A stretch of DNA of 64,000 bases. Origin: AWTP1-13 sp963775835. Its GTDB lineage: Bacteria; Pseudomonadota; Alphaproteobacteria; Rhizobiales; Hyphomicrobiaceae. The notes below the pieces were generated by a model, which was given only the letters and a program-made list of their open reading frames with translations, made no database searches and was not told the DNA's origin. How positions within the stretch are numbered: the first letter of the stretch is position 1; each line of letters begins with the position of its first letter. Where the stretch lies: the NCBI GenBank assembly GCA_963775835.1, contig CAVZKV010000027.1:1-64000 (forward strand). Reading direction: 5' to 3'. Below, one piece after another: positions 36,097 through 46,042 of the stretch. A program made the translations under genes and the position numbers.

Positions 36097-36656
36097 ATGA
36101 GTTCCCTTTCCCGTTTCGAGCAATTGGCGCTGCAAGCATTTGGAGGCGGCCTACAACCTGGCGTTCTGGCTCGTGCGCTCGCGCCCGGATGCCGAGGACG
36201 TCGTGCAAGAGGCCTATCTGCGCGCCTTGCGCGCCTTCCAAAATTTTCACGGCGACGACATGCGACCGCTGGTTGCTCGCCATCGTGCGCCACACCGCCT
36301 ACCGCTGGCTCAACAATCGCCGGCGCGCCGGCAACGTGATATCGATCGAGGAGGCCTATGCAGGCTGCCGCGACACGCGACCCCGCCGAGCCCGCCGATA
36401 GATGCACCAAATGCCGAGGCGCGCTTGATTGGCGCCGTCGAGCAGGACTATGTCGTGCGCGCCTTGGCCGAGCTGCCACCGGCCTTCCGCGAGGTCGTGG
36501 TGCTGCGCGAGATCGAGGGGCTCAGCTATCGGGATATCGCGAAGGTTACGGGCGCGCCGATCGGCACGGTGATGTCGCGCCTCGCACGCGGACGGCGCGA
36601 CCTGCGCCAAGGCCCTAATCCAGTTGCTGGCCGAGGATGAACTCAATGCATTGTGA
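36097..36656 (+). pseudogene. ECF sigma-70 family factor, four or more frameshifts
   Basis: Region 2 and region 4 of an ECF sigma factor are spread over three frames: SSLSRFEQLALQ, then EAAYNLAFWLVRSRPDAEDV with VQEAYLRALRAFQNFHGDD (sigma2), then WLLAIVRHTAYRWLNNRRRA, then LIGAVEQDYVVRALAELPPA, FREVVVLREIEGLSYRDIAK and GAPIGTVMSRLARGRRDL (sigma4 helix-turn-helix), then after one more shift LIQLLAEDELNAL. One visible defect is an extra G after CGCCAA at about 36,611. The restored protein would be about 180 residues and overlaps the anti-sigma gene by 20 bases, as expected for a coupled pair. Five frame changes in 560 bases are more than one expects from simple drift beside an intact partner. 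Confidence 0.88.
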
Positions 36657-37419
36657 ACGGGTGCGCGAGCTGTTGAGCCCGTACCTTGACGAGGCGCTAC
36701 CGCCGCAAGACCGCTCCGTGCTCGCAGCCCACCTGGAGTCTTGCCCGGGCTGCGCCAGGTTCGCGGCCGATTTGCGCCAGCTCGCGCGCACGCTTTCGGC
36801 GGTCGGGCGCCAGGTTCCACCCCAGTCCCTGCTGGTGCGCCTGCAGCGCGCGCTGGCCGGCGCGCAGCCGCCCGCCTCGCGGCGGTCGGCGCGACTGTCC
36901 ACCTGGCCGCTCCCCCGAGCGGCGGGTTGGGTGGCCCGGCGGGCAGTTCCCATCATGGCGGCTTGCGCACTGACGGCCGTTGCGACCTGGTGGCTCCTCA
37001 GCCTGGCCGAGCCGGAGGCGCGCTTGCAGCACGATGTGCTCGCCGCTCACATGCGCGCGCTTCTGCAGGAGAACCCCACCCAGGTCGCCTCGGCCGACAC
37101 GCATTGGATCAAGCCCTGGTTCAGCGGGCGGGTCGAGTTCTCGCCCAGCGTCACCGATCTTTCGGCCGAGGGTTTCGTGCTGCTCGGTGCCCGGCTCGAT
37201 TACGTCGGCGACCGGCGCGTCGGTGTGCTCGTGTACAGGCGCCGGCAACATAGCATCGACGTCTTCGTCTGGCCCAATCCCGGTGGCAACCATCGGGCGG
37301 CGCGTGTTGTGGTGCGCAAGGGCTACACACTCGCGACCTGGACGCGCCAAGGCCTCACCTACTGGGCGATCTCCGATCTGGACGCTGGCGAGCTCAACAC
37401 CCTCCAGCGGTTGCTCTGA
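36637..37419 (+). CDS. Anti-sigma factor with zf-HC2 zinc finger and membrane anchor
   Basis: A 260-residue protein starting at ATG 36637 (ATG 36646 also possible). The zf-HC2 motif is complete: Cys6 after His5, His32, Cys36 and Cys39 (AAHLESCPGCA). A single membrane helix follows at about residues 103-122 (AVPIMAACALTAVATWWLLS), then a periplasmic sensor domain with RVEFSPSVTDLSAEGFVLLG and DVFVWPNPGG. Such proteins hold their ECF sigma factor at the membrane until a signal releases it. The start lies inside the 3' end of the sigma gene. The intact anti-sigma facing a broken sigma gene suggests the sigma frameshifts are recent or artefactual. Confidence 0.9.
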   Translation: MNSMHCERVRELLSPYLDEALPPQDRSVLAAHLESCPGCARFAADLRQLARTLSAVGRQVPPQSLLVRLQRALAGAQPPASRRSARLSTWPLPRAAGWVARRAVPIMAACALTAVATWWLLSLAEPEARLQHDVLAAHMRALLQENPTQVASADTHWIKPWFSGRVEFSPSVTDLSAEGFVLLGARLDYVGDRRVGVLVYRRRQHSIDVFVWPNPGGNHRAARVVVRKGYTLATWTRQGLTYWAISDLDAGELNTLQRLL

Positions 37420-37541
37420 GGCGATTCTGGTGGGCGAGAAAAGTCGCAGCTTGGGTGCCCCGCATGACAATGCTCATGGCTTGGCGCGGCAAACGTGCGC
37501 GCTGAGGCGGGTGCCCCCATCGAACCGACGCCGTGCCGCGG

Positions 37542-38451
37542 CTATTCCTTCACGGCGCCCGTGAGCGAGGAGACGTAGTAGTCGACGAAGAAGGAATAAA
37601 AGATCGCGACCGGCAGCGAGCCCATCAGCGAGCCGGCCATCAGCGCCCCCCACTGGTAGACGTCGCCGGAGATAAGCTCCGTCAGAATCGCCACCGGTAC
37701 GGTCTTCTTCTCGCTCGACTGGATGAAGGCAGGGCATAGATGAACTCGTTCCAGGACAAGGTGAAGGAGAAGATTCCCGCCGAGATCAGTCCCGGGACCG
37801 CCAACGGCAAGGTGATGCGACGCAGAATTTGCAGCCGGGTGGCGCCATCGATTAGCGCGCATTCCTCTAGTTCATAGGGGATCGACTTGAAATAGCCGAT
37901 CAGCAGCCAGGTGCAGAACGGCACCAGGAAGGTCGGGTAGACCAGGATCAGGGCAAAGGGCGTATCGAAGAGGCCCAAGCGATAGACCATCGTCGCCAGC
38001 GGAATGAACAGGATCGACGGCGGCACCAGGTAGCCCAGATAGATGGCGAGGCCCACGTACTGGCTGCCCTTGAAGCGCAGGCGCTGGATGGCATAGGCAG
38101 CGAGCGCGCTCGAGGTCAGCGACAGGATGGTGGCCGAGACGGCGACCGTCATCGTGGTCAAGAGCCAGCGCGGATAGGCCGTGTCGAACAACAGTTTGCG
38201 AACGTGGTCCAGCGTCGGCTTGGCGACCAGAACGGATTATAGGTTTTATAGTCGTAGAGCTCCGCGTTCGGTTTGAACGCCGTGACCGCCATCCAGTAGA
38301 AGGGAAACAACAAAATGAAGACGAAGCAGGCAAGCGGCAGGTAGAGCAAGACGACGCGACGCGCGCGGCTGTCCCACGCCATCGCCTCGGGCACGACGGT
38401 GGCCGAGCCTTCCGCCTCGCGCTTGCCGGCCGGCTTGGCTGCCTCAGTCAT
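37542..38451 (-). pseudogene. ABC sugar transporter permease (MalG/carbohydrate type), two frameshifts
   Basis: ATG 38451 overlaps the end of the upstream permease gene. The frame starts MTEAAKPAGKREAEGSATVV and gives the first helix (YLPLACFVFILLFPFYWMAV), shifts at about 38,230, then gives LLTTMTVAVSATILSLTSSA, YLGYLVPPSILFIPL, YELEECALIDGATRLQILRR (the EAA loop) and SWNEFIYAL. A second shift near 37,735 leads to KKTVPVAILTELISGDVYQW and GALMAGSLMGSLPVAIFYSF, ending at 37542. Restored length is about 303 residues with six helices. It is the last gene of a four-gene leftward importer operon, every member of which is frameshifted. Confidence 0.88.
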
Positions 38452-39405
38452 TGCTCTCTCCCTGCTGCCATTTGCGGCGCGCGAGCGCGAAGTAGCTGAA
38501 CAAGGTTGCAAACACGAGGAACGGGATCATCGACACGGCGATCGCCGCACCCTCGCCGAGATGGCCGCCGGGGATGCCGCGCTGGAAGGCGAGCGTCGCC
38601 ATCAGGTGGGTGGAGTTCACCGGGCCGCCGCGGGTAATGGCATAGACGAGCTGGAAATCGGTGAAGGTGAAGATGATGGAGAACGTCATCACGATCGCCA
38701 GGATCGGCAGCAGCAGCGGGAAGGTAATGAAACGGAAGCGCTGCCAGGCCGTGGAGCCGTCGAGCAGCGCCGCCTCGTAGAGCGAGGGCGAAATCGTCTG
38801 CAGACCGGCAAGCAGCGAGATGGCAACGAAGGGAATGCCGCGCCAGATGTTGGCGGCGATCAGCGACCAGCGCGCCGGCCAGGTGCGTGCCGAGGAAATC
38901 GAAGTACTTGTCGCCGAGGCCCAGCCGATCGACGAAGCAGGTAGGAGATGATGGAGAATTGCGGATCGTAGATCCACCAGAAGGCGATGGCCGAAAGCAC
39001 GGTCGGCACGATCCAAGGCAGCAGGATGATCGCGCGCAAGATGCTCTTGAACGGCAGGTGGTTGTTGAGCAGAAGCGCAAGCCAGAGCCCAAGGCCGAAT
39101 TTCCCAACCGTGGCGACCGAGGTGTAGAAGACGCTGAAGAACACGGCCTGCCAGAAGAGTCGGTCGCTGAGCAGGAATTCGAAATTCTCGAGGCCGACCC
39201 ACTGGCCGCTGCGGCCGATGGTGGTGTCGGTAAACGCGAGCCAGATGCCGAGGCCGAGCGGATAGGTCAAAAACGTGAGCAGTAGCCCAGCCGCCGGCAG
39301 CAGGCAGAGACAGACCAGGAAGGGCTTCCAGTCGAACAGGCGCACGAGCCAACGGCTCTCGGACGCGGAGAGGGATCCAGTCGGGGAGCGGTCGATGGTC
39401 GTCAT
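38444..39405 (-). pseudogene. ABC sugar transporter permease (MalF/UgpA type), two frameshifts
   Basis: ATG 39405 opens MTTIDRSPTGSLSASESRWL, the first helix FLVCLCLLPAAGLLLTFLTY, and then WVGLENFEFLLSDRLFWQAV and LFWQAVFFSVFYTSVATVGK. After PQFSIISYLL two indels between about 38,880 and 38,940 move the frame to SLIAANIWRGIPFVAISLLA, ISPSLYEAALLDGSTAWQRF (EAA loop) and FITFPLLLPILAIVMTFSII, ending at 38444. The restored protein has about 320 residues and six helices, normal for the family. Its end overlaps the start of the next permease by eight bases, the normal coupling for such pairs. Confidence 0.88.
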
Positions 39406-39469
39406 GGCGATGCCTCGCTTGTCAACGGCGGCGGCCACAAGCAGCGCTGCCGGCCGCCGCACTCCCTCA

Positions 39470-40798
39470 TCAACGAAAGAAGCGCTTGGTCCGCCGCTCG
39501 GCTTCCTTGGCCGCCGCCTCGGGCGTCGCCTGGCCGGAGGCCACGGAGGCGCACATCTGCACCATGATGTACTCCGCGGCGACGGCGCCCGAGGCTTGGG
39601 TAATCGGACCCTTATACCCCGACCAGAATTGGTTCTCGGTGGCGGTCTGAAACAGCGCCAGCTTCGGATCGGAGTTCCAGACCGCACTGTTGTTGTAGGC
39701 CTTGAGCGGGTGCGACCAGTAGCCGAGGCAGCCGGTGAGCCAGGGATCGTATTGCTCGGCTTCCATCATGAACTGGATGTAGGCCTTGGCGGCGTTCGGA
39801 AACTTGCTGTGCCTGAACACCATGGCGTTGAGGATCAAGGAGGCCTGCGGCGGCTTGCCGACGATGCCGCCCGGCAAGGGCGCATGCTCGGTGTCCTCCG
39901 CGATCGCCCGCGTGGCGGGATCATTCTTCAGGGCGAAGTAGAGCGAGACGCCGTTGGCGGTCAGCCAGCACTCCTCGCCGCATAGGCGCGGTTGTTGCTC
40001 GGATCGCCCCACGAGAGCGTGCCGGCGACGAAGGTCGGATAGAGCTCCTTGAGGTACTTGAGAGCGTCGATCGTCTCCTTGCTATTGATGGCGACCTTGC
40101 CGGCCTCGTCGACGAGAAATCCGCCGTGCGACCAGATCAGCCAGTTGGCAAAGCCATTGCCGTCGCCCACCGCGTTGCCGAGCGCAAAGCCGGCCGGCTT
40201 GTTGATTCTCTTCAGGGCCTGCAGCAGTTTCAGGTAGGTCGCATGGTCGGTGGGAATGCTCTCGAAACCGGCCTCCTTCACCGCCGACTTGCGATAGCAG
40301 ATCGGGCCGGTGCCGCCGCCAAACGGAATGGCGAGCCAGTTGTTGGTCTTGTCCTTCTTGCCGTACTTCTCGGCGAGGAAGGTCCAGCCGCCATAGCGCT
40401 TGCCCAGGTATTCGGCGAGGTCGGACAGCTCGATCAGCTTATCGGCGTAGACGTGCGGGTCTTCCGCCCAGCCGATGATGATGTCGGGACCGGTGCCGGT
40501 GTTGGCGGCAACCGCGGATTGCTGGCGCATATCCTCCCAGCCGACGAAGTCGACGCGCGTCTCGACGCCGGTCGCCTGCTGGAACTTGGCGGTGTTGCTG
40601 CGGAACATCATCTCGTCCGGCTCGACGAACCGTGCCGGCCGCAAAATGCGCAGGCTTGCGCCCTTTTCGGCGGGCAAGCTTCAGCGCCGCCACGTCGGCG
40701 CGCGGAATTTGCGCCGCGGCATCGCCCGCCAAGGCAGACGCCGCGCCGCCTCCCGCCGTCAACCGGAGCGCATCGCGCCGCGTGATCCCATGGGACAT
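39470..40798 (-). pseudogene. ABC sugar transporter substrate-binding protein, two frameshifts
   Basis: ATG 40798 follows AAGGAGGAAGCC and opens a twin-arginine signal (HGITRRDALRLTAGGGAA). An extra base near 40,680 breaks the frame after AALKL; the next frame reads PAEKGASLRILRPARFVEPD, then TAKFQQATGVETRVDFVGWE, NTGTGPDIIIGWAEDPHVYA and NWLAIPFGGGTGP. A second indel near 39,975 leads to LTANGVSLYFALKNDPATRA and the end at 39470. Family 1 extracellular binding protein, about 440 residues when restored. It follows the ATPase gene and precedes the two permeases. The operon content (ATPase, binding protein, two permeases) points to uptake of a sugar, polyol or glycerol-phosphate-like compound. 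Confidence 0.88.
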
Positions 40799-40832
40799 GG
40801 CTTCCTCCTTCCTCGATGTTTTTCGCCTGCAC

Positions 40833-41888
<1,056 letters not shown>

Positions 41889-41927
41889 TCCTCCCCCCAG
41901 TTTCTTTTTTACTGCTGCGGGTCTGGT

Positions 41928-41994
41928 AACCCTGCCGGCCTGTAAACCCTGGCGACCTGTAAACCCTGGCGACCTGCAAACCCTGCCGGCCTGG
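41928..41994. repeat. Tandem repeat of a 17-base unit, four copies
   Basis: Copies of AAACCCTGGCGACCTGT and variants with CCGG in the middle run head to tail (41928-41994). The array begins 40 bases upstream of the importer ATPase start on the minus strand. Together with the short remaining space to 42,239 it makes up the operon's upstream region; no gene is seen in 41,889-42,239. Confidence 0.85.
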
Positions 41995-42239
41995 GCGTGC
42001 TTGCAACGGGGCAAGCGCTGCAGCACCCACCTGGCCGGCGACGGCATGCCGGCCCATCCACTATGAACGAACGGGGATCGATAGCAAGCGGGCACGCACC
42101 GCCGCCCGCTCCCTTACCTGGGAAAGCGCAAGCCTCGGGGGTCTTTGCTGCACGTGCGCACGGGCAAGCGCGCCAAGACGCTCAGGAGACCGTCAGCGCA
42201 CGCTCTGACGACCCGCGCAGGCTCGCCCTTAGGCGGGGC

Positions 42240-43229
42240 TTAAGCCGCGGGCGCGATCTCAGCACGTGGGTAGGTCTCGCCCAGCAGCTCGTGCAGGTAA
42301 CCGGCAATGCTCCCCATCCCGCGGCGGCCGTCCTTGGCCTCGGCCTCGGGGTTATAGTTGGTGTTGGTATTGATGTCGTAGGTATAGGCGCGACCCAGCG
42401 CATCCTCGATGAATTCGATGCCGGCGATGCCAATGTCGTTGGCCGCCAGAAAGGCCTGCCAGGCCGGCAGCAGGGGATGCTCAAAGCGCGACAAGATCTG
42501 GAATTTGTCGCCCTGGCCGACGGCCGGGCAGACGCTGGCGGGTGCGCGCTGGCAGGCATCGGCCGGGCAGAGCTCGAAGCCCTCCGAGGTGTCGACCCGC
42601 ACGGCGTAAAGCAGGCGCCCGCCGACGAACTCAACGCGCGTGATGAACGGCGCCGGTGCCACGATATAGCGCTGGACCAGCATGATGCCATCGACGGGCT
42701 CTTCCAAGTTCGCGCTCGCCAGATGCTCGCTCAGCGCCGGCTCGGAATAGATCAGTTTGACGCCCAGTCCCTTGCCGGCGCGGTTGTGCTTCAGGATGAC
42801 GGGGTAGCCCAACTCGGTGGCCGCCGCGGCAATCGCCTCGCGGCCAATGGCGGCGATCGTGGCGGGCACCTCGATGTTGAATTGTGCCAACGCCTGGTAT
42901 TGCGCCACCTTGGAGAGCTCAAGCTGGAGGGCGCGTTCGCCGTTGACGATCCTGCGCCCGTGCCGCGTCAGCCATGCCAACACGGCGGCCGTATATTCTG
43001 GAGCGTAGCGATGGCCGCGCGTGTGGGAGGATGCGCTCATGCGATTGTAGAAAACCCCCTGCGGCGGCTGCGCGCCGAGATCCAAGCTACCGCGATCGAG
43101 AAACCACTCGGTAAAGGGAGCATCGCGCTCGGCAAACGCGCGCCTGAGCGGCTCGACCCACGCCGAATTCTCATGCAAGACGAAAATTGATGGCTCGCGG
43201 CCCGAGCCGGCGCCGACACGCAATGACAT
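42240..43229 (-). CDS. RimK-like ATP-grasp ligase
   Basis: The open frame reaches 43571, but ATG 43229 (GAGG eight bases upstream) gives a sensible 329-residue protein starting MSLRVGAGSGREPSIFVLHE. An ATP-grasp fold follows a pre-ATP-grasp domain: ELGYPVILKHNRAGKGLGVK (ATP lid), GIMLVQRYIVAPAPFITRVE, VGGRLLYAVRVDTSEGFEL and the Mg site at IAGIEFIEDALGRAY and TYDINTNTNYN. The group joins an amino acid to a carboxylate in the manner of RimK/LysX, but the substrate is unknown. It carries a Cys-rich insertion (CPADACQRAPASVC) that could bind a metal. It stands alone, upstream of no partner, and is intact. Confidence 0.82.
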   Translation of the reverse strand: MSLRVGAGSGREPSIFVLHENSAWVEPLRRAFAERDAPFTEWFLDRGSLDLGAQPPQGVFYNRMSASSHTRGHRYAPEYTAAVLAWLTRHGRRIVNGERALQLELSKVAQYQALAQFNIEVPATIAAIGREAIAAAATELGYPVILKHNRAGKGLGVKLIYSEPALSEHLASANLEEPVDGIMLVQRYIVAPAPFITRVEFVGGRLLYAVRVDTSEGFELCPADACQRAPASVCPAVGQGDKFQILSRFEHPLLPAWQAFLAANDIGIAGIEFIEDALGRAYTYDINTNTNYNPEAEAKDGRRGMGSIAGYLHELLGETYPRAEIAPAA

Positions 43230-43462
43230 GCAAAAATCCTCAGCTTCGCCCGGGCGCACGACCAGCGCCCCAGGCGTGATATGGCGCAAGATGCCGGGGC
43301 TTTGAAGGGCCATCGCGCAAGGAGAAATCTCGTTCCCCTTACGCGCGGTGGCGTGCAGCGCCTGTTCCACGTCCGCCGCTATTGCGAGCATGCACCGCCT
43401 GGCTCGACCCGAAGGCCAAGCCGCACGAGGGCGCGATGGCTGCGGGCGGGGGCTCGGTTGGA

Positions 43463-44590
43463 CTAGTTGGTCGGCGCACCGGCGCGCTTGAATTTCTGCA
43501 CCCGCCGGCCCGTGCCGACCTCGGTGGTGTAAAGGTTGCCCTTCGAGTCGATGGCCATGTTGTGCACCCACTTGAATTCGCCGGCCATGCGGCCCGGCCG
43601 GCCGAAGCGCGCCAGCGTTTGACCGCTCTGGCGATCAAGCGCGCTGATCTGCATGTTGGCCCCGTCGGCGACAAAGATGTAGCGCTGGGCGCTGTCCTCC
43701 GACAGCACGAGGTCCCATACCGAGCCGTTCTGCAGGGTCTGGGGATCGACCTGGAACTCCTGCACGAAGGCGCCGTCCTTCTGGAACACCTGAATGCGGT
43801 CGTTGGCCCGATCGCACACATAGACGAGACCGTCCCGGGACAGGCGCACGCAGTGCACGGGATTGGAAAATGACTTCGACAGCGCGCTGAGCGCGACCGG
43901 TGCGTAGGCCGGCAGCTTGTCATCGTTGGGCTCCTTGGCGCCGTAGGCGCCCCAGTGCCGCTTGTAGGTCCCGCTCTTGGCATCGAACACGACAATGCGT
44001 CGATTGAGGTAGCCGTCCGCTACGTAGAGTTCGCCGGCGGCCTCGTCCGTGACCATGTGGGCCGGGCGGCCGAGCGCCGTTTTGCTATTGGACCCGCCGG
44101 TCGTGGCGGCCTTGCCGATTTGCTGCAGGAACTTGCCGTCGGGCGTGAACTTCAGGATCTGGTGGTCATCCTTGCCGTTGCCGGCGAGCCAGACGTTACC
44201 ATCCTTGTCGATGTGGATGCCGTGCTCGGTGCTCGGCCATTCGTAGCCGGCACCGGGCCCGCCCCAGCTGCCCAACAGGGTGCCGTCGGAGGCAAAGTGC
44301 AAGACCGGCGGCGCCGCCTTGCAGCAACGGGTTTCGGGCGGGTTCTTCTCCGCACCCTTTTCATCGTCGACCAGGGTCGAGGGGCGGTGGATAATCCAGA
44401 CGCTGTCATCGTTGTCGACGGCGATGCCCGCCACCTGCCCGAGGATCCAATTGTCGGGCAGCGGTTTGGGCCAGAACGGCTCGACCACATACTGCGGGAC
44501 GCCGTTGCCTTGCGCGGCAACCTCAACGCTGACGAGAGTGCTGACGAGGACAAAGACGGCGGCGGCGGCCGCCAGCATCGATCGGTACAT
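43463..44590 (-). CDS. Exported NHL-repeat beta-propeller protein (PAL-like)
   Basis: ATG 44590 (MYRSMLAAAAAVFVLVSTLV) is a clear signal peptide start; the frame opens upstream at 44788. The 375-residue protein consists of NHL-type repeats: GIAVDNDDSVWIIHRPSTLV, HGIHIDKDGNVWLAGNG, AHMVTDEAAGELYVADGYLN and NMAIDSKGNLYTTEVGTGRR. The arrangement resembles peptidyl-alpha-hydroxyglycine lyase-like and 6-bladed NHL propellers of proteobacteria, with a Cys-rich loop (TRCCKAAPP). The function is not established. A 12-base direct duplication (GGCGTTCTCC) lies immediately upstream. Confidence 0.82.
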   Translation of the reverse strand: MYRSMLAAAAAVFVLVSTLVSVEVAAQGNGVPQYVVEPFWPKPLPDNWILGQVAGIAVDNDDSVWIIHRPSTLVDDEKGAEKNPPETRCCKAAPPVLHFASDGTLLGSWGGPGAGYEWPSTEHGIHIDKDGNVWLAGNGKDDHQILKFTPDGKFLQQIGKAATTGGSNSKTALGRPAHMVTDEAAGELYVADGYLNRRIVVFDAKSGTYKRHWGAYGAKEPNDDKLPAYAPVALSALSKSFSNPVHCVRLSRDGLVYVCDRANDRIQVFQKDGAFVQEFQVDPQTLQNGSVWDLVLSEDSAQRYIFVADGANMQISALDRQSGQTLARFGRPGRMAGEFKWVHNMAIDSKGNLYTTEVGTGRRVQKFKRAGAPTN

Positions 44591-44896
44591 GGGCGTTCTC
44601 CGGGGCGTTCTCCGAGTTGGTGACGCTTGGGGCGCCTCCTTTGCTATCCGCACGCAACCTCTGTTGGAGAGTACGGCAAAGGCGCCGCGCCGTCGAATTT
44701 TTATGCCGGCCGCCCGAGGCGGTGAACAACGCTTGCCGCGACAGGTGCATGGGCGCTGTCGCGCCACGGCACGCCCGATGAGCGGCACGCCAGGATATCG
44801 CTAAGGAGCTCGCGCGCCGGTGACGATCAACCTTAAGATTTCCGCCGTCCCCGCGCCGTGCTCGCGCCGTCCTGGCACGGCGCGCGGCCCGCACCC
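44591..44896. other. Gap with a short direct duplication
   Basis: About 300 bases. The 11-base motif GGGCGTTCTCC is repeated at 44,591-44,613, just upstream of the NHL-repeat gene on the minus strand and probably in its leader. Nothing else is recognised. Confidence 0.35.
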
Positions 44897-45499
44897 CTAG
44901 GGCAAGGCCGTTGCCTGCAACGACGGCAGCTCAGAGATTTTTTGGTGCCAGGCGGCAAGCCGTCGCCGCCCGCGCGTTAAGTCGCCGGCGCCTCGCTTGC
45001 GCGCAACATCGAGCGCTGCCGCAAGAATTAGGTGTGGCATAGCCGGGGCGCCCGCCCAGAGCGGCTCGGCCACCTGCCCTTCGAAAACATCGGCGAGGCG
45101 CTCGCTGCGGGCAACTTCGTGGGCAAGAACCGTGGGCGAGCGCTCGTTTTCGGGGCGATGCATTTCACGCACCCACACCGAAAGGCCGTCGCACAGGCTG
45201 CGCGCGCTTGCCTCCGCGCGCCGGTAGGCCCAGTCGCAGCTGCGCCCTGTGGCGTGGAAGCGCGGCACCCCGTCGAGCGCGTCCAGATAGGCGCAGATGA
45301 GCTGGCTGTCTTCCATGCCAACGCCGGCGTCGTCGATCAGGTATGGCACGCGCCCCGACGGATTGATGGCGTAGTAAGGGCTAGCCACCGTGCGCGTTTT
45401 GGCCTCGATGATGGCGACACGCTGGCTGAGCCCTTTCTCGATCACGAGGATGCGGGCAAGCCGCGCGTAGGGAGACGTGAAGGTAACGTAGAGCTGCAT
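44897..45499 (-). CDS. Glutathione S-transferase family protein
   Basis: A 200-residue protein with an N-terminal thioredoxin-like domain: MQLYVTFTSPYARLARILV, then NPSGRVPYLIDD (cis-Pro) and GMEDSQLICAYLDALDG (glutathione gamma-glutamyl site EDS). The helical C-terminal domain follows. The Ser of TFTSPYARL at residues 7-15 fits the activating residue of beta/theta-like GSTs. Length is normal. The substrate is unknown. It is intact and alone. Confidence 0.86.
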   Translation of the reverse strand: MQLYVTFTSPYARLARILVIEKGLSQRVAIIEAKTRTVASPYYAINPSGRVPYLIDDAGVGMEDSQLICAYLDALDGVPRFHATGRSCDWAYRRAEASARSLCDGLSVWVREMHRPENERSPTVLAHEVARSERLADVFEGQVAEPLWAGAPAMPHLILAAALDVARKRGAGDLTRGRRRLAAWHQKISELPSLQATALP

Positions 45500-45678
45500 T
45501 GTCTTGCCGCGCTTTGCTGGGATCCTGCGGGTTGTGCTGGCCGAAGCGGAGGATGGCGGCTGGCGCTAGCCTCTCGATCGTCCCCGCCCAGCTTGCGCCG
45601 GATCGGTAGCTGGCGCCAGGTCGGAGGTTGGATTTCGACAGCCGCGCGCGCCCACAGCTGCGGCGGCAAGCACCCCCC

Positions 45679-45972
45679 TTAACACGGCACAAGCCTTCGG
45701 GTGGCAAAGAAACTCCGTCCGGCGGGCGTTACCGTGACCAGCACGTGTCCCGGCGAGACCAGTTCGCTCACGACCAATCCGCGGTCCACCGCCTCCTCCC
45801 AGACCGGCAGGCGGGCACACGTTGTGCGCCAGGCTTCCATCACCTCCGGATAGGGACGCGGCCCTGCCACCAGCCACTCGATGAGATCGAGGACCAGCGG
45901 GTCGAGGCGATGGTCGTGACTGTCCCGGCTCACGCGCGCAACCTCAAGGCTGAAAAAGGCGAGGAGGCGCAT
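45679..45972 (-). CDS. Small hypothetical protein, divergent from the LysR gene
   Basis: A 97-residue protein (MRLLAFFSLEVARVSRDSHD, LDPLVLDLIEWLVAGPRPYP, EVMEAWRTTCARLPVWEEAV, VTPAGRSFFATRR). The composition, with a winged-helix-like layout (LDLIEWLV, then VLVTVTPAGRSFF as a beta-wing), resembles small HTH proteins that end in TPAGR. It is divergently placed 70 bases from a LysR regulator, so it is a plausible target of that regulator. No function known. Confidence 0.6.
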   Translation of the reverse strand: MRLLAFFSLEVARVSRDSHDHRLDPLVLDLIEWLVAGPRPYPEVMEAWRTTCARLPVWEEAVDRGLVVSELVSPGHVLVTVTPAGRSFFATRRLVPC

Positions 45973-45997
45973 TGTGCCGCAAGCTGGCTTAATTCGT

Positions 45998-46013
45998 CCA
46001 ATGCATTTATTGG
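45998..46013. promoter_or_regulatory. Candidate LysR operator between divergent genes
   Basis: CCAATGCATTTATTGG is a 5-base inverted repeat (CCAAT / ATTGG) with a six-base AT-rich centre, in the 70-base space between the small gene at 45,972 and the LysR gene at 46,043. LysR-type regulators usually bind such sites and control themselves and a divergent gene. Binding is inferred. Confidence 0.5.
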
Positions 46014-46042
46014 ATTAAATCGATGCAAAAAGGTAATATGCG

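Noticed and set aside
42116..43190. Long rightward open frame opposite the ATP-grasp gene
   Set aside because: GC-rich sequence gives long open antisense frames. The leftward ATP-grasp frame has clear domain motifs and a ribosome site, the rightward one has none.
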